64,000 bases of DNA from Trichoplax adhaerens (lineage: Eukaryota; Placozoa; Uniplacotomia; Trichoplacea; Trichoplacidae): NCBI RefSeq assembly GCF_000150275.1, contig NW_002060944.1, positions 1,807,306 to 1,871,305 of the forward strand, written 5' to 3'. This document shows, piece by piece, positions 1 to 14,420 of this stretch. The notes beneath the pieces are model-generated. The model did not search any database and was not told the DNA's origin. It worked only from the letters and a program-made list of their open reading frames with translations. Every line of letters starts with the position of its first letter. Positions within the stretch are counted from its first letter, which is position 1. A program made the translations under genes and the position numbers.

Positions 1-1408
1 AATGACTATTTATTATCTCCTGCAATTTTGCAGGCGCTACTGGTTTACAATTATGCATCAATATGACACGAAATTCTCGATTAAGATAATCAGCACCTTC
101 AATAAATAATGATTTCTATAGAAAAATTTAATGAAAGAATAAAAATGCTTCTTTATATTGAGATCAAGGAATTTATTCTATTGACGTTCCAATCTAAATG
201 TAGGAGAGTGTTATGCAGTAGTAGAAAATGCAGAAAATTTCTTATTTATTACTGTACATAATGGCATACACATTTTTCCAAATCGTGGCTTCCCGGTTTG
301 CTTTTCATGAAAAATTCGACACATTTTCGTAACTTTTCCAAGCTTCTCAAGTAGCTATCTATGTTGTCGGATGGCCTATAGAAAGCCAATAATATTAGTT
401 AATTTTAAATCATTGATTCACAGTATTAATAATTATATACGGTCATATACACAATTTCATATTAGGGTTACACTATCGTAATTTTCAACAGTAGTATAGA
501 GCGGAGCAACATTTCCTTTTAGATCTAAGTAAGAAATTCCTCTTTAAATCGATAACTTTGGAGTACATAATTTTACCCCCTCTTAACGTTATTTTCTTCT
601 TCTTCTGGAATTTGATGTATACTGATAAGCTTATCAGTCATGGTTGACGCCTTTTCAATATCTTACTGCTGGTTAAGGTTGATCAACACATACAAATCTA
701 GTATTTCTCGTATATTTAGGTCATTAAAGTTACATACTTATGCCCTTCGTAAACATATTAACTGCAGTAAAAGTTATATTCAAACAAATGGTAATGATAC
801 TCTCCTGCAGTAAAGTAAGATGTTCTGTTTCTTGATGAACTGGTGTTATTGCTTCCTCAAGTTTATGAAGGCGGCTTTCCATCGAAGTAAGGATGGTTAT
901 CTACAATATACAGTATAGTATTGTTATTACAATGAATGTTGTATTATATTAAATTCTAAAATTATAAATACCATTCTGAGAAAAATTCAGATATGTGTAA
1001 TTATAGACAATCGAAAAGATGAGATAGTAGTAAACAGTATATATAAAATTGTTGCTATTCATATAAATACTAATTTAGATCCTTCGAATCCAAGATGTAA
1101 CATTACATTAACAAATAAATCTAATAGAGGTCGATATTAGCAAAGGATAAGATATTTTCTATTTATGCTGCATTTACTAGCTACTAATAGTTTCTATATT
1201 TTATTTTTTAGTCTAATTTTTTCAATTGGTGTGATTTACTATATGAAAATTATTTCTGAAATGCCTCCAGTTTACTTCTTACAAAAAGATTTCATATCTT
1301 ACCATTCCAAAAGTCAGTTGTTCACTTTTACTAAGACTTTCCTTTAAAAGCGATAATCCATCTTCTTCCTGTTCAATGGAATCATGCAATAATACAATAA
1401 TAATTACC
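1..1408 (-). CDS. EXOC7: EXOC7 (Exo70), 5' part, runs off the left edge
   Basis: Exocyst subunit that tethers secretory vesicles to the plasma membrane. Five exons read right to left: 1303-1408, 801-900, 577-661, 258-375 and 1-115 (cut by the window edge). All have AG/GT borders and their phases chain without a break. The product shows the Exo70 N-terminal helical rod: QEEDGLSLLKESLSKSEQL, then ESRLHKLEEAITPVHQETE, LQENIEKAS, PSDNIDSYLRSLEKL and CKPVAPAKLQEII. These align in order with human EXOC7 (QEEETLSF, ESRLMKLENSIIPVHKQTE, LQENVEKTL, GRLEEYLGSM, SKVVSPVLIL). The first coding exon was not found, and the 5' border of exon 1303-1408 is uncertain because its acceptor lacks a pyrimidine tract. 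The C-terminal membrane-binding half lies outside the window. Family assignment is firm; exact exon ends are inference. Confidence 0.9.
621..638. repeat. 18-bp perfect palindrome in EXOC7 coding exon
   Basis: ACTGATAAGCTTATCAGT is a perfect self-complementary sequence inside EXOC7 exon 577-661, where it encodes part of TDKLISI. It is probably coincidental. Confidence 0.5.
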
Positions 1409-2716
1409 CTTGCAGATGTATGCTGCCAGCGAATAAAATATAACAAGTAACACAAATATCATGGCAGCATTAAACTATACATTACTGTATATTGCTATAT
1501 GCAAGTTATCCTTTAGCTGTATTATTTTAAGTAATTAATTATCAATTCTTAATACAAAGTATTACCTTAAAATAACCTACATCATACCATTGATTTACAG
1601 TAATCTTACAAGCTAGGTGTATCTACTTGTATAATGATAACTAAAATATCGGAAAGAAGAAATCAATAATGGGGTACGGTAATATAATGCCTAGTGATCT
1701 GATCAATTTGGAAATGGAAATGTTAAACTCCGATACAGTACACCAAAGGTAATTCAGATTCCCTAAAAATTAGGAAGTAGGAGTATCCCTACAGTGGATC
1801 ACCAGCCGATAACTGATTGTAGTAGCTTATGAATTATATAGTTAAAATTTTTAGTTTTGGCTAGCATAAATTGCATTACTATGAATAACAATATTTCATT
1901 GCAGCCAGGATGGGACACCGTTAGCAATATCATTGTTACAGGCCTGATTACAGTACGATGTCAGGTGTAAATAATGTAATGATTATACCATTAAAAACGC
2001 TCAGACTGAAAATCATATATCTGCATAATATATACCTATCACATTTTACTGTACCTTAACAGCAACATAAAACAAACATAAAATATAGCATGGATGTATT
2101 CGTTTTATCTCATAATAATACTACAGTATGCTACAATGCATAGCGCTGTAAATAAATGGTAGCAGTTGGTCTTCTAATGGAACTATTCAAATCCTATGTG
2201 AAAAGGACAGTACCTTATTCATACATGCGATTTGATAAAGTAAAATGTGACAGTATATGATTTTCTTTTCTTAATACTGATTAATTACAGGAGAGAATTG
2301 TCAAAGTATCTCATCATCAGATTTTTAAAATATTCCTTGACTGTCAAACGTCAAATTTGATCTCGATTTACAGTTAATGATTTTATTGTACCTTGTGCAC
2401 TGACTATAGTTATCTCTAATTTCAAAAGGATATTTACTGAGAGAATAAGCATTTTGTATAATACTATTTTACTCTAGTTAAATTTAAGATTTGTGGTATT
2501 CGTAGATAGCGTTGCTGTATCAGCTGGCGTAGCAATAGCTCTCGAAAGGGGATTTGCCTAACCTGTTTTAATTTAATCTCTAGAGCTATTTTCTGGATAG
2601 AAATATTCTCCATCACAATGTTATGGATATTCCTGAATAAAGTTTAGAATGATAGCCAACGTTTAGTAGATACTAGAAATGCATCCGTATTCTATCGCTC
2701 GTCTAATGATCAGCTG
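1409..2716. other. Intergenic, no gene recognised
   Basis: AT-rich DNA upstream of EXOC7 on the minus strand. It may hold the missing EXOC7 first exon or 5' UTR, but I could not identify one. No RNA gene or long ORF is visible. Confidence 0.5.
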
Positions 2717-3137
2717 CAGTACTGTACAGTATTGCCTAAAGTAAAAAGAAATGAATAAAAAAGGACTATAAAGCAGGATTATGGCTATACTGTATTGTGG
2801 GCACATCTGATCACGGTCTAGAACCAAACTGAGTACTGTACTGTACTGTACAGTATTACCTCGCCACACCCGAGAACCTGTAATTTACAGTACACAGTAC
2901 AGTATAGTAGTTGGCATGCTGTACTGTACAGTACGAAACAAACAACGCACAGTACATTATACTGTGGCTAACCGTACAGTATTGTACAGTACTGTACAGT
3001 ACAGTACTGTACAACAATTAGCTGAGATCATTACAGTAGCAGTACAGTACTGTACAGTACAGTACTGTACGTCTGAGTGAATGTACAGTACAGTACCGCT
3101 AGAGTTAGGTATGGTAGACTAGATACAGTACTGTACA
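2717..3137. repeat. GTACW array cluster between EXOC7 and WBP11
   Basis: Several blocks of the 5-base unit GTACA/GTACT, such as the blocks around 2830-2850, 2980-3012 and 3042-3070, separated by ordinary sequence. GTAC recurs every five bases with A or T between. A change from T to A along the string makes a perfect palindrome, so the blocks are self-complementary. The cluster ends about 300 bases before the WBP11 start codon, in the spacer between divergent genes. Confidence 0.9.
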
Positions 3138-3432
3138 AACGCGGCATTGATATTTCTCTTCTTCGTTAGCGCATTTCGATGCTCATCAGTTACTATAATT
3201 AATTAGATGTTAAGTTTTAAGTTCAATATTAATACGGCGCTTTCGTTTACTGAATAGCAGATCAAGATTGAGTAAAATTTATCACTGATACTCACGCTGC
3301 AGTTGAAGGGGCGTAATCTCGTAAGATTTCGTTAATTGTTAAATGTTCTGAACTCTAGCTGTTCCTTGAATGCATCTCTAGTAATTTCTTTAAATTAAGC
3401 AGCAGTAGTGAAAAATAGATCATACGAGTAAA

Positions 3433-6400
3433 ATGGGGCGACGATCAACATCAACTACTAAAGGCGGCCGTTACATGAATCCTACTGATCAAGCGCGTAA
3501 GATTTCTTTTGAGACTAGTCTTAAAATTAACATAAAATTGATACGAATACGTTAATTAATTGAGGCACTTTGCTAGATTTTACTTGGTATTTCAAATTAT
3601 GCTACAGTATAGTGAACGTTTAATTGTATTATAACAATAATATATCGTAATCATATACGCTCATATGATATATATTGGTTATTTGTTAAAATTTGAGGAA
3701 AATTTTCTGATAATTATGAGTAATTTTGTGAGCTTTCTCGCTTAAAATCATATCTCACGCTTTTATTAGGCAAAGAAGCGAGAAAAAAAGAGTTAAAAAA
3801 GGTATAACAAGTAATAACAATAGCTAAATTGCACTTAAGAAAATTGTAGTGAGTTACCAAAGTAAGCAACACACGAATCATATTCATTTAATTTCTGCAA
3901 AGATTTAGCCACAGTGCAGTCTACTCATTAGCCAAGATTAAAAACATGCATTTATGATCATACATTGTCACTGTCCTTTAAATTATTCTACGACTCTATA
4001 AGGCAATAATTATATTTTGAGAGGCGTAGAACTCGATGGTGATGAAACTTACGCTGAATGTACAACCTACAGTACTGTACTGTACTATACATACATACTT
4101 TCATTACAGATACATGAATTTACCTATTTATCCTTAATATTGCAATCTACACTGAAGTTCGTAGAAATGCTAGTACATGCGCTTGTGCATTTCATATTCA
4201 TACATATGTTACTTACTTCCTACACCTTTTAAGGCGTTCCTTCTTAATTATATGTACAGTACAAACCAGTTTTGCTGATCATAGTTTAAGTTAAGTATGA
4301 TTCTGCGATAGCTAGCTGATGTAATTCTGCTTTACTAGAATAAGAAGCAACGAAAATTTGTGCGAGAAGCTGTATTGAGGAGTAGGAACCCTAAAAGTAT
4401 ACTTGAAGAAATTGAAAAACTGGAGCAACAAGGTTTGTACTTGCAAAATTGTAGTCATTTTCTGAACAACCCTGGTTTCTGCGTTTGTAAAGATTAAATA
4501 GGGTACCAGCTTGTGTGTGCAGATTTATTGGAAAGGTGCTCAATTACATAGGACACGCATTGTGTATACTCACGAATTTAAGGATTCAGTATGCTGAACT
4601 TCGGTAGCATAGTATAGCTACTGAGTCGTTGTGTATAGGATTACTATAAATACTGTGTGTAAATGACTAACTGATGTAGATAAAGCTGCATTCTACGATT
4701 AAAATTTATGAATTAATAGATAATTAAAATTGAAGTACGATGTTAATTGCGATATCTTATATGAAAATCACCTTCGTTCAGTGCCAAATTATTTAAATGT
4801 ATAGAGCAAATCCTTATCGTTAGTGTTTCTAATGCTATAGCAATCTTTTTACATTTTAATAGAATTAGAAGCTGGACTGACGGCTGCATCAAACGATAAA
4901 CCATTAAAAGAGAAAAGGAGAAAATTGAAAGAGTGTTTTGATAAAACTATAAAACTGTTCGTTAGTATCTTATCTCTATAATAATCAATAAATTATTAAT
5001 AGCTAGTGACAGAAATATTAAAAACATAGCGAAAATAGCTATGACGATAGCAAGTGCTAAAGATTTTCAGTAAAAAATTTATAGCTTTTAGGTGGTGGCA
5101 TATAGAGTATTATGTGCATAATCCTTGCACTTAAAGAATGCTGTTTGCTAGCCAATGTATTGTACGATTTTAATTTTAACCTATCGACTGCCATCCTACA
5201 GGAAAAGGAAGACCCTGACCGATATAACGAGTACAAAAGGTAACGAGTTCATTGTACTTGATTCTGTGAATTACTTTAGCGTTACTTAAGAAATTCATAG
5301 ATATCGAAATTACAGTATATTGCTATCATACTCGAATACATTACAGGATGGAACTAGAATATGAACAACGGCGAAAGAAAGTAATATATTGCTATGGTAA
5401 GCTGTGGAAGATTTTTTTAAAATTTGCGTAGCTCTTTTGATACTAATATGTAATATAATGATACTTCCTTACTTAAAAGAATCTAAGCGCAAAGCAATGG
5501 CTCTTCCTTTAGATGATATTCCACTTCCTGATACAGTAACCGGTAAATTGAAGACTTAAATTTTTCTTACTCTTAAAATGCTACTAAGGAATGCCTGTCA
5601 CGTATGATCTATCGCACTTAATTTCATAAATTATGCACATATATGTAAACATTTAGATAACGACGTGCTCTCTGATGATATTCCTTTACCAGAAGAAGAA
5701 TATGAGCTGAGGTAACTATAGCAATAATTAAAGTACAGATCTATCTCATTTTAATATTCAAATTCCTATTTCATTAGTGATGAACTAGCTACCGAAACGA
5801 ATATCAAAGCTTCTAATGTAAGAAGTGCTGACGCTGAAGATCATGATGACAGTAATGATGATGACGACGAGAGCTCTAGTAGCGATTCCAGTGATAGTAC
5901 TAGCCCACTCGATGAAGATCTATCAAATAAGTATATGAGTAATATATTTCATCTTGCTGAGCGATAATACGGTATCCCAATTAATATTGCTATGCAAGGC
6001 GTTTTGACGAATACTTTTTATGATATATGCAGAGTTTACGATGAAGTTCAAGGAGATCCATCCAGTAAGTTTCCACTGAGCTTTGATGATAAAACAAGCA
6101 AATTGAGCGATAATAACGCTGGGAGAATCCCAACAATTATTCCTGGTCCGCCATCACATTTCTTGGCGACGTTATCGCGGCCTCCATTCATGCCACAAAT
6201 ACCTCCAGGTCTCCCAAACCGCTTACCGCCTGGCCCTCCTCCTGGACCTCCACCTACTAATATATTACGGCCTGGAATGCCTCCACCAATGGCCACTTTT
6301 ATGAGAAATTCACAACCATCATTAACTTTACCAGAATCGGCAACTCCTCAACCATCTACTACTAGCAATACTGATAGATCCGATGATGCACCAATAGACC

Positions 6401-6669
6401 TCAGTTGTAAAAAGAATTCAACAAGTGCAACTATTAGTGCTAAGCCTCAGTTGCGTAGTAATACATCTGAAGTAAAAAAATTTGTTCCACTGTCACTACG
6501 CGTTCGTAGAGATCAGGCTATAAAGCAGCAAGCGATGAAACCAATAGTCCAAAGTAGTATTTCTACTATGCCTGTAGCTACCTTGAATCAGTCCTCAAAA
6601 AATTCCAATAAGTTTTCTACAGATGTAGCATATGCAGACTTTATGAAGGAAATTCAAGGCCTTTTGTAA
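3433..6669 (+). CDS. WBP11: WBP11 (WW domain-binding splicing factor)
   Basis: Nuclear pre-mRNA splicing factor that binds WW-domain proteins and PP1. Ten exons: 3433-3496, 3770-3801, 4339-4432, 4863-4960, 5202-5239, 5347-5396, 5480-5542, 5657-5711, 5778-5930 and 6033-6669. They join in phase to 1284 nt, 427 residues plus TAA. The product starts MGRRSTSTTKGGRYMNPTDQ and continues with KEARKKELKKNKKQR, the conserved Wbp11 N-terminus. It then has the KRRKLKECF and YEQRR coiled region, two IPLP motifs, an acidic Asp/Ser tract (about 175-210), a proline-rich WW-ligand region (about 240-300) and the C-terminal signature TSATISAKPQ with FMKEIQGLL at the end. It is shorter than human WBP11 because the Pro-rich and acidic regions are reduced. 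Exon 2 is only 32 nt. Divergent from EXOC7, convergent with FOXJ1. Confidence 0.96.
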
Positions 6670-8596
6670 ATACATTTTAGAATAAAGGCATCGTTGTTTT
6701 ACCTAGCAGAGTGCAATGCATATTCTAGTGCTACTATTTTAATTTCGCTCTTCCGTCTAGAAGTTTTCGAAAAGTACGTTACCGTTGATAACTAACCAAG
6801 TAATTATGGTGTCAAGCTGCTATACGTTAATAACTATAATAAAAGACGATTACTGAATATTTAGCTTATTTCAATACAAATATTGTGTTATGATATTGAA
6901 TATATAGTAGCGGAGCATTACTGCTTGAATCGATTGCACCTTAATAGACTAGAACTGATTTTTAGGAATAGAATTCATTCGTCTACAATTGCTAGTAACT
7001 TACAGGTAGTCGTTTGATTTATATAAGCATTTCGTAATGAATAATCCCCATTTCTTTCATGTAATGTGCAGCATATAAATATGTGGCTTAAAAGCTTTAT
7101 AGGTAAATGTATTAATGTAATATTGACTATAATCAAAGACCGTCAGGCGACACGATAATTTTTGATACAGATCTCTCTCACTATTCTCACCAGGATTAAT
7201 AAATAATGATAGATTAAATCGCCTCGCTCATACTTGATTTTAAATGTATGAAATTAAGATCCAAGTTGTTAGAACAGCAATTAATGAACTGCTAAAATAA
7301 TCTGCTTTAATTTGACAAAATTAAAATTTATTACGCCCCAACAGTCTTGCACCAATTCTCACTATATGCCAGATCAAAGGATTATAAGAACCTTTGGCCG
7401 GAGCTATATGAAAGTAATATGTAACTCACTCATGTAGGAGTACAGTAGTTACATTGCAAGTACTTATCATTTAGATTGATAAGTTTTCAATTAAAGCCTG
7501 GAAGATACAGCAACTTCCATTATACTAGATCGACACTGAATCTATAAGCTACAAAACAAATTGCATGCACGTATGAGCGAGCAAGTATTATTTAGTATAA
7601 TCTATAACATTACTTGAAGCTATTGTACTATTTTGTATCCAGCATACAGCTGTAAGTTGGATACTTCATCCAAAGTATAATTTGGATAGCAATAAAGTGC
7701 TAATAAGATATCCTTTAGCTAAAACAATCAAGTAAACTGGATTTCAGATCCTAATACAGTACAAGCAGAATATAGTTTATTTATTAAATATCATGGTATC
7801 TATTCGAACTTACACATCCAGCACTTACTAGTGCTGATTCAGATTATTATAGTAATAGCGTAAGTAGACATCAAATATTTAATGATGGATTTAATATATA
7901 TACGTAAGGCTAATGCATTTTACAAGATGACTCTTGAGTCATCTTACGACTATTGTTCCAAGATATTTAGGAAATAAATAAGAAACATTAATTTATAGTA
8001 GCATTGCGTAACTACTATATAGATCGTTTTCATTTCTAAAATTATTATAACCACTTGCGCTATACAAGTGGCAGTCAGTAATTCAGTTATATTAATACAA
8101 AACCAATCAATAGATTTAGTTGAGCCAGCTCTAAAGAGTCATTCTATACCTTTACTCATGTCAGTTACTGCAGTTAATATTTATAAGCATTTTAAGGGAT
8201 TACTTAAATGTCTTTGGTGAAGCAATATTAAGATCAAATTAATTAAAGTAAGCTATTGCGAGTAAAGGTATAACGCCATGATTGTCGTCCTTACTTTAGA
8301 ACTTTTGTAATATGTAAAAATGTAATGATTTATATATATCTGCATTAAACAAACTATTAATCCTTCAGTTCGTTCGTATTAAATTAAAAAATAAAACGAC
8401 TACATAGCCACTTAAAATGATGAAACTTAATTAATAGAATCAATCAGATGATTTCGAAAATATCATGATTTCCGAGAAATATGAATATAATCACATATGT
8501 AATGTAATAAATATCGTATTCAAATAAGGCGATAGTCTCAATGAAACTTAACGTTAATTCAACTATTATACTAAACATTCATGATTAGTGGTACAC
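6670..8596. other. Convergent intergenic WBP11/FOXJ1
   Basis: 3' flanks of two converging genes. No ORF with coding character was seen. It contains one small inverted repeat (7924-7945). Confidence 0.5.
7924..7945. repeat. Inverted repeat, 10-bp arms, 2-base centre
   Basis: AAGATGACTC, TT, GAGTCATCTT. Each arm carries an AP-1-like TGACTC core. It sits between convergent 3' ends; function unknown. Confidence 0.5.
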
Positions 8597-12562
<3,966 letters not shown>

Positions 12563-13052
12563 CTTTTTTTCCCCCTACTGTTAGAGCAAAATGCATAGAC
12601 TGAATTAGTTTGTGACTATTAATAAGTTAGGCATTTACTATTTATAAATGGAAGATAATCACGATTGTATTAACCGTAAGATACCTTTCGGCTATAATCA
12701 GTACCAATATGTACTTATCCCTAACGCACGTCTCTTTGATCACTTTTCAGCACCGTGAACGTTTAATTCAGTAGTAAGATATAAAAAGCACTATAACTAC
12801 AATTCAACATTAAAAGTTCAGTACAAGTGTACAGTAGTCGTGAAATAGTGTTTAAGCCAATAATTACGGCGCTTTCTGAATGCTGCTTGTACTTCGATGA
12901 TCAACCTTGCCGAGATAACGATACTTCGATACTAAGAGAAATTTACCAAAGTTAGGATATTGAAATAAGTTTACAAAACAATGATCTCGTAGTTAAAGAT
13001 AATAATAATAATAATAAAAATAAAGATTGCCAAGTTTCTAATGCAAAATATC

Positions 13053-13113
13053 GACGTCACTCGTTGCACATAGCAACAAAGTCATCAACAGTAAGCAAGC
13101 ATGTGATTGGCTG
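13053..13113. promoter_or_regulatory. Candidate FOXJ1 promoter module: CRE-like, X-box-like, CCAAT
   Basis: About 490-550 bases upstream of the FOXJ1 start. CGACGTCA (CRE-like, 13052-13059) is followed by GTTGCACATAGCAAC (13063-13077), an inverted GTTGC/GCAAC pair close to the RFX X-box. CAGCCAATCA on the minus strand (13104-13113) is a perfect-looking NF-Y box. RFX and NF-Y sites are known features of ciliary gene promoters. The X-box is imperfect (5-base spacer), so binding is inference. Confidence 0.45.
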
Positions 13114-13385
13114 AAATTTTCGACAAAATATTATGCAGTTACAGCCTTGGTTGCTAAAAATAATAATAATATGTAATAATATGGGAGTTCACTTCATAGA
13201 GATAAAAGAAAAAGCTAGCTATAGTTCATTTGTTATCAAGAGTACTGTCAGGCCAGGGATTTCTAAGATCTTCTTCACAAAAGTATTCCCCCCCTCCCTC
13301 AGTCACTTTGCATTGAAACGGTTAAATTAATTAATTAATTATTAATTAACTGTAAATTAAAATACTCCTGAAACAGTCCTAGTGC

Positions 13386-13991
13386 ACAGTACCTTACACC
13401 TGTACGGTACTGTACAGTACTGTACAGTTAGTGTTATGAATATCTTTTACATTTTACTGTAAAAGACTATACAGTAGTACTGTACAGTATATCACAAAAG
13501 TCTACAGTATAGTACTGTACTGTACAGTACAGTACAGTACAGTACTGTACTGTACAGTACGTGTGTCAATCTGATACTGTACAGTATCAGTGTACTGTAC
13601 TGCACTCTACAGTATTAACTTACTGTATTTTAAGTTCTCACGAGCGAGTGCTACAGTACGGTACTGTACAGTGTACAGTACACTAATCACTATTATTGCA
13701 AAAAAGTACGGTGTACAGTACCGTACAGTGTACTAGTAGTACAGTACTGTACATGCGTCGAGAAAAATTTCTTTCCGTTATGTCGATCATTTAATACTGT
13801 ACAGTACAGTACAGTAGTCCCTGTTTCATACAGTACAGTATGACACAGTATACTGTGCAGTAACAAAAATTGCTTTCTGTTCATCTCGATCATTTAATAC
13901 TGTACTGTACTGTACACTACTGTAGTCCCTGTTTCATACAGTATGACACAGTATACTGTACGGTGTACTTTACAGTACTGCACATACCGTA
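13386..13991. repeat. GTACW array cluster between FOXJ1 and the MRTF-like gene
   Basis: Dense blocks of GTACA/GTACT units. The clearest is 13512-13560: nine consecutive units with fifth base T,T,A,A,A,A,T,T,A, closed by a GTAC. Diverged units (GTACG, GTACC) occur at the edges. Part of the cluster (13783-13960) is a tandem duplication. It sits 0.8-1.4 kb upstream of the FOXJ1 start. Confidence 0.9.
13783..13960. repeat. Tandem duplication containing GTACW blocks
   Basis: Two copies with a period of about 103 bases (starting near 13783 and 13886) share TCGATCATTTAATACTGTAC, then GTAGTCCCTGTTTCATACAG, then TGACACAGTATACTGT. Between the shared flanks the GTACW blocks differ: mainly A units in copy 1, mainly T units in copy 2. 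Confidence 0.75.
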
Positions 13992-14280
13992 CTTAGCAAT
14001 GATCCCCGTGATTTGATTTGGTCTTCTTTTAGAAAGCTGATAAGCAGATTTTCGAAGTAATCCGGGCATGGTGATAATAAATTCGGCAAAATTTCACTTA
14101 AACTCAGGCGGAATCAGCTTGCAAGATTCGAGTCCTATCGTCTTAGCTTTTTAAACTGTTTAATTAATTAAGAACACATCAGCAAGTCAACAGTAACTCG
14201 GCCCAAAGCAATATCCGTGCTTTACTAAAGTATCAAAGTCGCACCAAGAGTTCAAGTTGCTGTACAGTACAGTAGAGAAT

Positions 14281-14420
14281 ATGAGTTTCTCATATTTCAG
14301 TAGCTATGACGTGAATGAGAACATCAACCAATATGTTTCACCCGAAGGTTGTCAAGGAACATCAAATCAGTGCCAGCCTTCAAGCAAGAACAATTTTGAT
14401 CAAGTTCGACATGGCAAGTA
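14281..14420 (+). CDS. Possible first coding exon of the MRTF-like gene (tentative)
   Basis: An ORF starting ATG at 14281 encodes MSFSYFSSYDVNENINQYVS and continues Ser/Asn/Gln-rich, to a possible donor at 14421. Composition resembles the downstream MRTF-like exons. No splice donor in the right phase for the next known exon (16946, phase 0) was found, so at least one more exon would be needed. It may equally be chance. Confidence 0.25.

Noticed and set aside
1165-1347. Hydrophobic 60-codon ORF on the plus strand
   Set aside because: Partly antisense to the EXOC7 exon 1303-1408 and otherwise AT-rich chance sequence.
13386-13991. CRISPR-like or direct-repeat array
   Set aside because: No constant repeat with unique spacers of even length. 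The unit is 5 bases and the genes around are eukaryotic.
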